This document shows positions 1 through 8,569 of a stretch of DNA of 64,000 nt, one piece after another. Below the pieces are notes generated by a model. It saw only the letters and a list, made by a program, of their open reading frames with translations. It was not told the DNA's origin and did not search any database. The stretch's first letter is position 1. Each line of letters starts with the position of its first letter. The translations under genes were made by a program, and so were the position numbers. The stretch covers positions 4,278,001-4,342,000 of the forward strand of contig OZ242384.1 of assembly GCA_965208965.1 (NCBI GenBank), read 5' to 3'. The stretch comes from Bin5 sp965208965 (GTDB lineage: Bacteria > Chloroflexota > Anaerolineae > Caldilineales > Caldilineaceae).

Positions 1-1
1 T

Positions 2-1171
2 CTCAGCCTCATGACAAATCTCAGGGTGCTGAACCTGAGTGACAACGGACTAACCGGTCCTGCCGTCGATCTGGATGCTCTCGGGAACCTGACAAGCCTG
101 TCACTCAGTCACAATGTGCTTATGGGCGCCCTTCCCAACTTTGCCAGGCTCTCCAATCTGATCTTCCTGGAACTCACGGGCAACAGGTTTTGCCAGGCAT
201 CGGAGTCCGGTGGTTCGGGCTCAAGTATTTTCGTAAATGTGCACCTGGAAGCGCTTGCTCCAGCGACCTGTGACGAGGCCGATTTAGCGCTTGCTCCTGC
301 TGTGCCAACTAACCTGCAGGCGACCGTCAGCGAGGGTAGAATGAAGCTCGAGTGGTACGCGACGTCAGACGGTGACAGTTACGATCTGCGCGTGTGGGAC
401 AGCATCGATCGAGAATGGAGTCTCCTGGGGAAGGCGCTTTCGGACACAGGTTTTTCGCACAGTGTATTGACGGACGGCAGGAACTACTATTACCAGGTAC
501 GGGCGCGCAACGCGGACGGCGTAAGGGGCGCCTGGTCGGAGCAGTTGTTCGCCGCCGCAGTCCAACAACAGTTTCGGCCACCTCCGCCGTCTCTCGGATT
601 GGATCTGTTTTTTCAGAAATACCTGGATGTTGACGGGGTGGCGGTTGTGGCCCCCAGCGGGGTGTCTGACGGCAAGATACTGGAGGCGCGAGAGATCATC
701 AGAGGTGTGCTGGCGGGCCGGCCCGACCTGCTTGAGACGCTGGCTGCCAACGACGCGCGGATCGAGTTTTCCGGCTACTGGGCAGAGGCTGGCGGCCGTT
801 CGGGCGTTTGGGAGGCGGAGGTGACGCAATACGACCCGAACTGCGAGCACTTTCTGCAAGAGTTCGCGCACCTCATTCGCCATGCAGTCGGGGAACAGCC
901 TGGTGGAGAGGCGTTCAGGCTGCGGGTCGAAAACGTGTACCTGGCGGCGACTGAGGAAGGCCTGTGGAGAGGTGGACCCGCGTCAGCAGGAGCCGAGAGT
1001 TTCTGGGCAGAGACGTTCAAGTACTGGTTTTGGGAGGAGCTGCCAGGATCGACCGCCGCAGACAGTTCCGAGCTGGCGTACCACGATCCTGAAGCGGCCA
1101 TGCTGCTTGAAGAAGTCTTCGGAGAGGGCGAGCTACCACCATTCTGTAAGACTTCAACTACGCGGGGATAG
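2..1171 (+). CDS. Secreted-type LRR/fibronectin-III protein with degenerate metallopeptidase-like domain (5' partial)
   Basis: The reading frame is open from the first bases of the window. The peptide before the first ATG (base 11) continues the leucine-rich repeat pattern (LSLMTNLRVLNLS), so the true start lies upstream. In order the visible part has two to three LRRs (to about residue 65), a fibronectin type III domain (about 95-185, with YYYQVRARN), and a C-terminal domain of about 190 residues. That last domain resembles a zincin-like region I associate with LRR surface proteins of Chloroflexota. Its helix reads LQEFAHLI where an active enzyme would have HEFAH, so the first zinc histidine is replaced by Gln. 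A later AESFWAE could hold the third ligand. A surface or secreted role is inferred. The signal peptide would be outside the window. Confidence 0.75.
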   Translation, partial: LSLMTNLRVLNLSDNGLTGPAVDLDALGNLTSLSLSHNVLMGALPNFARLSNLIFLELTGNRFCQASESGGSGSSIFVNVHLEALAPATCDEADLALAPAVPTNLQATVSEGRMKLEWYATSDGDSYDLRVWDSIDREWSLLGKALSDTGFSHSVLTDGRNYYYQVRARNADGVRGAWSEQLFAAAVQQQFRPPPPSLGLDLFFQKYLDVDGVAVVAPSGVSDGKILEAREIIRGVLAGRPDLLETLAANDARIEFSGYWAEAGGRSGVWEAEVTQYDPNCEHFLQEFAHLIRHAVGEQPGGEAFRLRVENVYLAATEEGLWRGGPASAGAESFWAETFKYWFWEELPGSTAADSSELAYHDPEAAMLLEEVFGEGELPPFCKTSTTRG

Positions 1172-2515
1172 GATACGCGCCAGAGCCAGACGGGCGTTTT
1201 CCCGAACATAGTAGCTCTCGTCGTTGCGCGCTTTTTGCAGGGCGGGAAGGGCTTGGTGCGCCGTGGGCCCGATTTTTGCGAGGGCGAGGGCGGCGTTGTG
1301 GCGAACGAAGTGGCAGCTGTCATCTGAGAGAAGGCGAGCGAGCGGGACGGCCGCATCCGGCGCCGAGATGTTGCCGACGGCCTCCGCTGCATTGCGCCGC
1401 ACCCATTCGGACTCATCTGCAAAGCGGTCGATCAGGCCAGGCACGGCAGTTCCGGCCCGGAGACCGATGTCACCGAGGACGTCTGCGGCGGCCGCACGCA
1501 GCGGCCATTGCCCGGAATCCAACGCTTCGAGAAGGTAAGGCACGGCTTCGGCTCCCTGGGCGCTGAGTCCAAAACCGGAGAAGAGCTGGCTTGGGTTCGT
1601 GTGCTGGGCGGCCCGGTTGGTGTCGAGCAGGTCAACGGCTTCTTCCGCCCACCTGTCCATCAGCGCCTCAGTCCCTTCCTGTCCCCGGCCGGAGAGCCGG
1701 TAGACATCTTCCAGATTTTCCGCTTCAGAGCGGCCCTCGAGCTCTTCAGTCTGATTGCGCACAGGCCCGACTGCCGAGACGACCTCATCCTTCGAGTTGC
1801 GCCCGCCCTCATCTGCGATACCGTTCCCCAAGTACCAGTTCCATACGCTGTGCCACAAGCGGGAAAGTTTGTCATCCGCAGCCCATTCGCGCAACGTCGG
1901 ATGGGTACAGCTCCACGACGGGGCAGACGGTTCCTCCATTCGGCAGAAGAGGAATTTCATCATGAAACGGTTACGGTCGCTGTGATTGGTTGTCGCGCGG
2001 TGCCAGAGGTCGTAGTGTACAATAGTTACTGTTCCTGCCTCCCCGCAGAGAAGGACCTCCTCCAGTTTTTCGGCCTGATCGCGGCTCGTATAGTATTGGG
2101 AAGCGGGCAGGACCGACGTCGGACCCATTTGGGCGTTGACGCCCTGGGGATAATAGAAGGCCATTGCCCAGCGGATACGGTGGTGGCGGACGTTTTGATC
2201 GTCTTCATAGCTGTCCTGATGATGACGCTGGGCGGACTTCCGGGGCGGGGTCAGGTGGCAATGGCGGTGCGGGTGCATTGCGTAGCCGGGACCGAGGATG
2301 CTGGTGAGCGCGCCGGTGACTGCAGGGTGTGAAAAGAGGTCGGACAGCTGGGGGATTGCGGGCAGGATGTCGTTGCCGGGGTTGCCCGTCGTTGAGAAGA
2401 TATTCTCAGCCTGGGCGCGAACTGAATCATGAAAGGCCGGCGTAAACGGGGCCTCTACGGTCACATAGCCATTGACGATGAATTCCTGCATCTGCGAGTC
2501 GTTCAGAAGGTTCAT
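1154..2515 (-). CDS. Phytanoyl-CoA dioxygenase (PhyH) family protein fused to HEAT repeats
   Basis: Fe(II)/2-oxoglutarate oxygenase of the PhyH family, 453 residues. The start is placed at the ATG at 2515 (MNLLNDSQMQEF), preceded by AAGGAA and matching the usual PhyH N-terminus. The frame stays open further upstream without family similarity. The facial triad is visible: HHQD gives the H-x-D pair, and a distal His lies in LWHRAT, followed by an Arg (DRNRF) that would bind 2-oxoglutarate. From about residue 310 to the end are four HEAT/PBS-lyase repeats (for example VRRNAAEAVGNI and VRHNAALALAKI). HEAT repeats usually bind proteins, so the fusion may dock the oxygenase on a partner. The substrate cannot be read from sequence. 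The 3' end overlaps the 3' end of the convergent LRR gene by 18 bases. Confidence 0.85.
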   Translation of the reverse strand: MNLLNDSQMQEFIVNGYVTVEAPFTPAFHDSVRAQAENIFSTTGNPGNDILPAIPQLSDLFSHPAVTGALTSILGPGYAMHPHRHCHLTPPRKSAQRHHQDSYEDDQNVRHHRIRWAMAFYYPQGVNAQMGPTSVLPASQYYTSRDQAEKLEEVLLCGEAGTVTIVHYDLWHRATTNHSDRNRFMMKFLFCRMEEPSAPSWSCTHPTLREWAADDKLSRLWHSVWNWYLGNGIADEGGRNSKDEVVSAVGPVRNQTEELEGRSEAENLEDVYRLSGRGQEGTEALMDRWAEEAVDLLDTNRAAQHTNPSQLFSGFGLSAQGAEAVPYLLEALDSGQWPLRAAAADVLGDIGLRAGTAVPGLIDRFADESEWVRRNAAEAVGNISAPDAAVPLARLLSDDSCHFVRHNAALALAKIGPTAHQALPALQKARNDESYYVRENARLALARILSPRS

Positions 2516-2683
2516 CTGTGGCAGTTCCTTGTCCAGGCGAGGTTGGCAGGCAGATCGTTCAACTGAGGAATAGAAACGGTTTGGCAGCCGCAGCGTATCA
2601 GTAAGTATAACATGCCAGATTCTCAAGTCCTGGTACCTCGAGGCGCGAGGCGCGCCACCCTTTTCGAAGCGAGACTGAATGAA

Positions 2684-3454
2684 ATGAGCCAGACCACCGC
2701 ACCAGAAACGCCGGCCACGCAAAACCAATTGGTGGAGGGAAGCAAGTTGGAAGCAGATGGACTGGAGGGCGTGACCACGCCGATTGTGGTCGCTGAGAAG
2801 ATTCACAAGACTTTCCGCAGTGGCGAGATCGAGGTGCACGCGCTGAGAGGCGTGGACTTGACGATCAGGACCGGCGAAATGGTGGCAATCATGGGGCCGT
2901 CCGGATGCGGCAAGACGACTTTGCTGAATACGCTATCCGGCCTGGACAGCTTCGATGACGGCGAAGTTACGATTGAGGGCACTTCGCTGGCCGACATGAA
3001 CGACCGCAGGCGCACAGACTACCGCGCCAAGCGCATGGGATTCGTCTTCCAGTCATTCAACTTGCTGCCGGTGATCTCGGCGGTCGAAAATGTTGAAATG
3101 CCGCTTCTCGTCAGCGGCGTGCGGCCCGCCCAGGCGCGCAGGCGCGCGCTTGAGAGCCTGGAAAGCGTTGGTCTGGCCGACCGGGCCTCTCACCGGCCGA
3201 TGCAACTTTCAGGAGGACAGATCCAGCGTGTAACAGTCGCGAGGGCGCTGGTGAATAGCCCGGCGCTGGTCTGGGCGGACGAACCGACAGGCAACCTGGA
3301 CGTGGGTAGTTCGACGGAAGTGCTGGGGCTGATGCAGCGATTGAACCGGGAGGAGGGGCAGACCTTCGTCATCGTCACGCATGACCCGCAGGTGGCGGCC
3401 TTGTGTGGCCGCATTGTGCGGATGAAGGACGGGGAGATAGTGGAGAATGAGTAG
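2684..3454 (+). CDS. ABC transporter ATP-binding protein (MacB/LolD type)
   Basis: Cytoplasmic ATPase of a type VII (MacB/LolCDE-like) ABC system. It has Walker A (GPSGCGKTT), Q-loop (FVFQSFNLLP), signature (LSGGQIQR), Walker B with catalytic Glu (LVWADEPTGNLD) and H-loop (IVTHD). The start is set at ATG 2684 (MSQTTAPE). An in-frame ATG at 2612 would add 24 residues of basic sequence without family character. The stop overlaps the start of the next gene (ATGAGTAG), so ATPase and permease are translationally coupled and form one transporter. In this family the ATPase drives mechanotransmission for lipoprotein, peptide or toxin extrusion rather than import. The substrate is unknown. Confidence 0.92.
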   Translation: MSQTTAPETPATQNQLVEGSKLEADGLEGVTTPIVVAEKIHKTFRSGEIEVHALRGVDLTIRTGEMVAIMGPSGCGKTTLLNTLSGLDSFDDGEVTIEGTSLADMNDRRRTDYRAKRMGFVFQSFNLLPVISAVENVEMPLLVSGVRPAQARRRALESLESVGLADRASHRPMQLSGGQIQRVTVARALVNSPALVWADEPTGNLDVGSSTEVLGLMQRLNREEGQTFVIVTHDPQVAALCGRIVRMKDGEIVENE

Positions 3455-6400
3455 CTTTCTCAACTCGATTGCCCTATATCTGGCGGTTGCACTTGGCCTG
3501 ATCCTGGCCGGCGCCGCCCTCATTTCGCTGCGGAATCCGATTATCGGAAAACTGGGCGTTCGCAACATCCCGAGGCGGCCCACGCAGTCGGCACTGATCG
3601 TCTTCGGTCTCACATTGAGCACGATGATCATCGTTTCGGCGCTCAGTCTGGGGGATACACTGGACAAAACGGTCCGGCGTCAGACAATTGACGCATACGG
3701 GCAGATTGACCAGGTGGTTTCGCCGCCGTTTTTGATGGACCTGATGCAGCTGGCGGACGGCGGCACGATCGACCCTGAAGGGGCTAGCAGCCCGGAAAGC
3801 GCGGCGGTGCTGAATGCTCTGACCGGCGGCGACATCAATGCGCTGCTTGCCCTCCTGAACGAGGGTTTGCCGGGCATTACGGAGGAAAGGAAGGCGCAGC
3901 TGCAGGAGGAGGCGTCATCGTATCCCCTGATCGACGGGGTAGCCGGTTCCATTCTATTTCCAACGATCATTCGCAACTTGAATACGGGGCAAGGGGAGCC
4001 GCTGGGCTTCATCTTTGCAGTTGACGAGGGCTACGACACAGGGTTCGGGCTGCACGACATTGACGGTGAACCGGTGCGGACGGCCGACCTGCGCGACGGT
4101 ATCGGGGATGTCTTCGTCGATCTTGTCGGGTTGTGGGAGCAGTCCGGAGAGACGGCGGAGGCGATCGGAACAGCGATCGGGCTGGAAGAAACCAGCCTGG
4201 TAGGGACTGCGCTGGCACTCGGCGCGGCGGGTGCAGTGCTGCTGCAGGAAGAAGGCCCAAGTTTCACACTGCGGCAGCTGGAGCTTCCCGTAGAGATCCT
4301 GAGAAACCTTGGGTTCCCCGGCGAGATACTGGACGAGATAGACTCTGACGTGATCAGCCTGGAGGGGCTTGGCATAACGGACGAGGACTTGGCTGAACTG
4401 AACCTGGACCCTGACGCTCCGATTACGGTGCCAACGCTGCCGATGCTCGGCTTCGACGTACCTGACCAGCAGGAGCTGATTGTTGCGGCGACGGAGGCGC
4501 TCACCTCGATCAACCTGAACACAGTGGGGCAGGATGTGGACGAAACGCTTGGTCAGTTTGGGCTGCAGCTGCGCCAAGGAGAGGTGTACCTGAACGAGCT
4601 CGGGGCTCTGCGGCTCGATGCGCGAGCGGGCGACCTGCTGGAAATATTCATTGGGCCGATACCGGTTCCGTATCGAGTACGGGCGGTGGTGGCCGAGGCA
4701 GGCCCATTGGGCGCGGCGCTGCCGGTGGTAATGATGCACACGGATGAGGCACAGAAGCTGCTCTTCATGCCGGACAGGGTCAACAACATACTGATCTCGA
4801 ACGAAGGCGACGAGGTCGGCGGGATGGTCCACACGGCTGAGGTGAGTGACCAGTTGCGGGCGCTGTCTCTGAATGAGGAACGGTTGGCCGGCCTGCTGGA
4901 GGTTCTGCGCAGGCCAGAGATAGCCGAGTCCATGCGCAGAGAATCGATCGCGCCTGTAAACCCACTGTTCGACGACGACGTGCCTGAATTCATCATGCAG
5001 ATCGCCGGGATGTGGACGCAGGCGACGAGCTTCGAATCAGACCTCAAGATACTTGTTGATTACGTCACCGGTCCTCCGGAGGGCGAGATTCCGATGGCGT
5101 TGCGAAAGGCGCTTAGCAGCGGAGCCGTCCAGGACTGGCTGAGATCACTGCCGTTGGGAAACGAAGACAGACGTGAGCTTGAAGCGGGCATGGCCGACCT
5201 CAGGGACTTCGATGTGCTTTCGCCGCTGAGCAAGCAGTTCGTCACAGACATAGCAGAAATTGGCGGCATCGCCCTGGGGACGGTTTTCTCGAGCTTCGGG
5301 ATTCTGTCGATTTTTGCAGGCGTGCTGCTGATCTTCCTGATCTTCGTGATGCTGGCTGCAGAACGGCGCAGCGAACTGGGCATTGCGCGAGCGATAGGAA
5401 TGAGACGCGTGCACCTGGTGCAGATGTTTGTCACCGAAGGGCTGGTTTACGATCTTGCGGCGGCATTGGTGGGCCTTGGACTGGGTCTGCTTGTTTCGTA
5501 TGGCATGATCGGGTTCGTGAGCGGTCTCATCAACAGTATTTTGCAGCGCGTGGACGGGGCCGCGGCGCCGATTCGATTCTACTGGCATGCGGCGCCTTCA
5601 TCACTCCTCATCGCATACTGTCTCGGAGTCATTCTTACGTTCGCGGTTGTAACGGTTGCGTCGTGGAACGTGAGCCGCCTCAATATCATTTCGGCGATCC
5701 GCAATCTGCCTGATACGTCAAACGGAAAGAGGCTGAGTGTCGCAGGGATTGTGCTACGCGGATCGACGCTCATCTTGCTACTCGGAGTGGGCGGGTATCT
5801 GACATGGCTGGGCCGAGATCAGGGACAGACGGTTACTTTTGTCGGCGCCACTTTGCTGTTGGTTGGCGTGGGATGGGGAGGCGCATGGTTGGGCAGACGT
5901 TGGACCTCGGGACAGGCTGGCCTCCGCCTCCGCATAGCCTACACCTTCATTGGAGTTGGCCTGCTGGCCCTGTGGGGTGTGCCGTGGAGCAGTGTACTCG
6001 ACACGGATCTGCCGTGGTTCAACCAGGACCCCGGTTTCACGCTGCTGTCTTTTGCGCTGAGCGGCCCAGCTATAATTATCGGCGCGATCATGGTGGTCAT
6101 GTTTAACGCCGACAGCCTTGCGGGCCTGTTTGTGCGGCTAGTGGGTGGCATCGGGCCGTTGACGCCAGTGCTGAAGACGGCTGTGGCCTACCCTCTGAGC
6201 AATCGGTTCCGGACCGGGACGGCGATGCTTCTGTTTGCAATGGTGATTACGACGGTAACGGTGATGAGCGTGGTGATTCGGGCGACCGAGGTGGTTACCG
6301 AGCCGAACGAGCAGCGAACGGCCGGTTTCGATATTGTCATGTCGCCGAGCCTGCTCAGTCTGTTTGATCCGGTCACGGACATCCACGAGGAGGCGGCGAA

Positions 6401-7577
6401 ACGAAACGACTTTCCCAGCGAGGAGTTGGCTGTTTTGGGAACCGTGGCGCGCATGGGCGTCACGGGACGGCAGGTCGAGCCGGCTGAGCATGGAATCGAC
6501 AGAACTGCGACGGTAAATATGGCCGGAATTGATGAAGGCTATGCGAATCAGGCCGCGCGGCACTACGGATTCCAGATGCGAGCGGAGGGTTTTGAAACCG
6601 ACGAGGAGGTGTGGCAGGCACTGGCGGAACGGGATGACGTGGCGGTGGTAACTACGAGGTGGGTCGAGGACCCTCCTGAAGAAGATGCTGAAGGGAGTGG
6701 AGACAGATTTGGCAGAGACGGCCGCTCCGGCGGCCCGCCCTGGAACAGGGGAATCGAGTTGCAGGGGTTTTACCTGGAGGAAGGGGGAACGATTCCTCAT
6801 GTTGTGGTCGAGTTGAGCAATCGACCGGACCGGCTGACAACGGGAGCGGGATTCGAATTCGGGGGCGTTCAGGCGGAGGTCACGACCAGCAGCCCGACCG
6901 GCGTTGAAGGCGGGGAAGAGCTGACGCACCAAGTACAGATCATCGGCGTACTTGCAGAAGACGAAACCTTGGCTGAGTCCAGTTTCCAGATGAACCGGCG
7001 GGTCCTGGATATTCTCAATGGCGAGCCGGTGGAGCCTGACGTTTTCTATGCGAAGGTCGCGGAGGGGGCCAGCGTGGGTGAAGTTGCGCAGGCCCTGGAG
7101 AAGTCTATGTTGAGCAGCGGATTGAATGCGGCGCCGCTCTCCGAGCTGTTTGCGGCCGGACAGGCAATTTTGCGGGGGATTCTGGGATTGTTCCAGGGCT
7201 TTCTTGCCTTGGGGCTGGTGGTCGGCATCGCCGGTTTGGGGGTGATCAGCAGTCGGACGGTGGTGGAGCGGCGGCAGCAGATCGGCGTTTTGCGGGCAAT
7301 TGGCTATCCTTCGGGCACGGTGGCTCTGTTGTTTGTGCTGGAGGCCAATTTCATTGCGCTGACAGGAATACTCTTGGGCGGCATCACAGGTCTGATCTTG
7401 GGCGACAAGACGATCGGCCAGGCGTATGACCTGGCGACGCAGCTGAGTTTTCCGACGCCGTGGCTGACGATTGCGGGGATGCTGGCGGCGGCCTGGCTTG
7501 TCTCGTTGCTTACGACGATATTGCCGGCGTGGCAGGCGTCGCGGATTTACCCGGCGGAGGCGCTGCGGTATGAGTGA
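3447..7577 (+). CDS. Very large FtsX-like ABC permease
   Basis: Membrane partner of the preceding ATPase, 1376 residues, about twice the length of a LolC-type permease. There is a TM helix at about residues 5-27. A roughly 530-residue extracytoplasmic domain follows (about 75-600). The first FtsX domain (about 610-760) carries the motif ERRSELGIARAIGMRR. Several more helices follow (about 770-945), then a second extracytoplasmic stretch (about 945-1235), then a second FtsX domain (about 1250-1376) with ERRQQIGVLRAIGYPSG. The two cytoplasmic coupling motifs show that one chain carries both half-permeases. The start overlaps the ATPase stop by 8 bases. The large outer domain suggests a periplasmic or exterior lipid, lipoprotein or peptide client, but that is inference. 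Confidence 0.9.
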   Translation: MSSFLNSIALYLAVALGLILAGAALISLRNPIIGKLGVRNIPRRPTQSALIVFGLTLSTMIIVSALSLGDTLDKTVRRQTIDAYGQIDQVVSPPFLMDLMQLADGGTIDPEGASSPESAAVLNALTGGDINALLALLNEGLPGITEERKAQLQEEASSYPLIDGVAGSILFPTIIRNLNTGQGEPLGFIFAVDEGYDTGFGLHDIDGEPVRTADLRDGIGDVFVDLVGLWEQSGETAEAIGTAIGLEETSLVGTALALGAAGAVLLQEEGPSFTLRQLELPVEILRNLGFPGEILDEIDSDVISLEGLGITDEDLAELNLDPDAPITVPTLPMLGFDVPDQQELIVAATEALTSINLNTVGQDVDETLGQFGLQLRQGEVYLNELGALRLDARAGDLLEIFIGPIPVPYRVRAVVAEAGPLGAALPVVMMHTDEAQKLLFMPDRVNNILISNEGDEVGGMVHTAEVSDQLRALSLNEERLAGLLEVLRRPEIAESMRRESIAPVNPLFDDDVPEFIMQIAGMWTQATSFESDLKILVDYVTGPPEGEIPMALRKALSSGAVQDWLRSLPLGNEDRRELEAGMADLRDFDVLSPLSKQFVTDIAEIGGIALGTVFSSFGILSIFAGVLLIFLIFVMLAAERRSELGIARAIGMRRVHLVQMFVTEGLVYDLAAALVGLGLGLLVSYGMIGFVSGLINSILQRVDGAAAPIRFYWHAAPSSLLIAYCLGVILTFAVVTVASWNVSRLNIISAIRNLPDTSNGKRLSVAGIVLRGSTLILLLGVGGYLTWLGRDQGQTVTFVGATLLLVGVGWGGAWLGRRWTSGQAGLRLRIAYTFIGVGLLALWGVPWSSVLDTDLPWFNQDPGFTLLSFALSGPAIIIGAIMVVMFNADSLAGLFVRLVGGIGPLTPVLKTAVAYPLSNRFRTGTAMLLFAMVITTVTVMSVVIRATEVVTEPNEQRTAGFDIVMSPSLLSLFDPVTDIHEEAAKRNDFPSEELAVLGTVARMGVTGRQVEPAEHGIDRTATVNMAGIDEGYANQAARHYGFQMRAEGFETDEEVWQALAERDDVAVVTTRWVEDPPEEDAEGSGDRFGRDGRSGGPPWNRGIELQGFYLEEGGTIPHVVVELSNRPDRLTTGAGFEFGGVQAEVTTSSPTGVEGGEELTHQVQIIGVLAEDETLAESSFQMNRRVLDILNGEPVEPDVFYAKVAEGASVGEVAQALEKSMLSSGLNAAPLSELFAAGQAILRGILGLFQGFLALGLVVGIAGLGVISSRTVVERRQQIGVLRAIGYPSGTVALLFVLEANFIALTGILLGGITGLILGDKTIGQAYDLATQLSFPTPWLTIAGMLAAAWLVSLLTTILPAWQASRIYPAEALRYE

Positions 7578-7584
7578 GTGGGGC

Positions 7585-7607
7585 GGGGCAGGCGCGAGGC
7601 CTGCCCC
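7585..7607. repeat. Dispersed palindromic repeat, copy 1
   Basis: A 9-bp stem (GGGGCAGGC / GCCTGCCCC) with a 5-base loop, starting 8 bases after the permease stop and followed by CCTACG-like sequence. The core closely matches a second element at 27383-27405, with three differences in the loop region. This suggests a short dispersed repeat rather than a unique terminator. There is no T-tract. Confidence 0.6.
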
Positions 7608-7841
7608 TACGTTTCGGGAAGTTTCTCAAGGAATTGGCGCGATTAGACGCGGCTGCTCTGGGAGAGCGTTTTGGACGAACTCTAGTTTGCGCTCCTAAAT
7701 GTTACTGCATGGCTTCCGACTGGCTAAGGCAACGGGAGGGCGACAATGACGATAAACGTATCTTCGAGCGAAGCTCGGTAGCGGTCGTCGATTGTCATCG
7801 AAAACTGATGACGAGAACCCGAGCAGGAGAGATACAGGACC

Positions 7842-7869
7842 GAGAGAATCCAGCTCACTGGATTCTCTC
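7842..7869. terminator. Perfect 12-bp hairpin between convergent genes
   Basis: Arms GAGAGAATCCAG and CTGGATTCTCTC enclose a CTCA loop. It lies between two convergent gene ends. On the plus strand it is followed by a modestly T-rich run (GTATTTCTTATACTT). On the minus strand there is no T-tract. It could end plus-strand transcription or act as a two-way block or RNA-stability element. Confidence 0.4.
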
Positions 7870-7870
7870 A

Positions 7871-7914
7871 CCAGTCGTATTTCTTATACTTCCCAGTCGT
7901 AGTGCTTATACTTC
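7871..7914. repeat. 22-bp tandem duplication at the 3' end of a gene
   Basis: Two directly adjacent 22-base units (7871-7892 and 7893-7914) match at 20 of 22 positions. The second unit encodes the end of the minus-strand flavin protein (KYKHYDW). The first is read in a shifted frame and supplies the last two codons and the TAA stop. Because 22 is not a multiple of three, the duplication changed the C-terminus. Confidence 0.8.
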
Positions 7915-8336
7915 TGCGCCCAACCTCCGGTCGATGAGAGCAGTTCAGTTGCCTCAATGAAGAACAGCCAGCGCGGCTCCTGCATGGTTGCTTCGAGGTA
8001 TTTGAGACCGGCCGCCCCCCCGTAGCGTTCGGCCATCTCCTGGCCGACTGCGACCCACTTCCCGCCAATGTTTGGCTCCTCTACGACTTTGGCATTCCCC
8101 TTCACGAGAACTCGGCGTCCATTATCGGCGTCGATACATAGAAAGACTCGGCCGTCGTTCTTCAGATAACCGGCCCAGGCCGACCTGGCGCGCGGCACGA
8201 CATAGAAGCCGCCGTCAGCGTAGGTGAACCAGCAGGGCACGACGTAGGGCGCGCCTTCATAGTCCACGCATGCCAGGCGGCAGATTGTATTGCTGTGCAA
8301 CAGCTCGTCTATCTGGGACTGGGTCATTGCAGGCAT
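7884..8336 (-). CDS. Pyridoxamine 5'-phosphate oxidase-fold FMN protein
   Basis: Split-barrel flavin protein of the PNPOx-like superfamily, 150 residues. The pattern is typical: an N-terminal helix (MTQSQIDELL), a strand with RLACVDYEGAPYVVPCWFTY, then WAGYLKNDGRVFLCIDADN and the KGNAKVVEE strand. Such proteins bind FMN, F420 or heme and reduce or bind small substrates. The exact reaction cannot be inferred. The start ATG has a good ribosome site (ACAGGAGC). It is divergent from a second split-barrel gene at 8570, with 233 bases between. The last residues derive from a short tandem duplication. Confidence 0.8.
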   Translation of the reverse strand: MPAMTQSQIDELLHSNTICRLACVDYEGAPYVVPCWFTYADGGFYVVPRARSAWAGYLKNDGRVFLCIDADNGRRVLVKGNAKVVEEPNIGGKWVAVGQEMAERYGGAAGLKYLEATMQEPRWLFFIEATELLSSTGGWAQKYKHYDWEV

Positions 8337-8432
8337 GATTTGCTCCTGTCTGTCATTTCGGACCTGAGGAATCTCTGGCTGGATTCAGGTAGGGCTACCC
8401 TATACCATTTGTAGAGATTTCTCAAGCCGGGT

Positions 8433-8461
8433 TCGACAAGGCGCCCTCTTTCTGCTATGAT
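8433..8461 (+). promoter_or_regulatory. Predicted sigma-70-type promoter for the F420-type oxidoreductase gene
   Basis: TCGACA (5 of 6 to the -35 consensus) and TATGAT (5 of 6 to the -10 consensus) are separated by 17 bases. The start of transcription would be near 8468, giving a 5' leader of about 100 bases before the ATG at 8570. Confidence 0.5.
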
Positions 8462-8569
8462 TTTCGGTTAGCGCGTCCAAGGCCGGAGTGCGTCGATTCG
8501 TAGACTGCCAGCAAACCGGAGGGCGCAGCGTTCCCGGTTCAGTTGGCGCCAGTTTGAGAGGTTACTGAT

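Larger units (their letters stand above)
7578..7883. other. Intergenic region between convergent genes
   Basis: This 306-base gap separates the 3' ends of the FtsX permease and the minus-strand flavin protein. It holds a GC-rich hairpin repeat (7585-7607), a perfect 12-bp hairpin (7842-7869) and one half of a 22-bp tandem duplication (7871-7892). A plus-strand open frame crosses it (7574-7960), but it starts inside the permease stop region, ends inside the opposite gene and has no recognisable domain. I do not call it a gene. Confidence 0.6.

Noticed and set aside
3954..4832. A 292-codon minus-strand frame opposite the FtsX permease
   Set aside because: Antisense shadow of a clear permease, rich in His, Arg and Gln without hydrophobic periodicity.
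7574..7960. A 128-codon plus-strand frame after the FtsX permease
   Set aside because: It crosses a hairpin repeat, a perfect hairpin and the 3' end of an opposite gene, has no domain and no ribosome site.
8425..8450. GGGTTCGAC resembling a tRNA T-arm
   Set aside because: No matching acceptor or anticodon stems could be found around it, and it overlaps a better promoter prediction.
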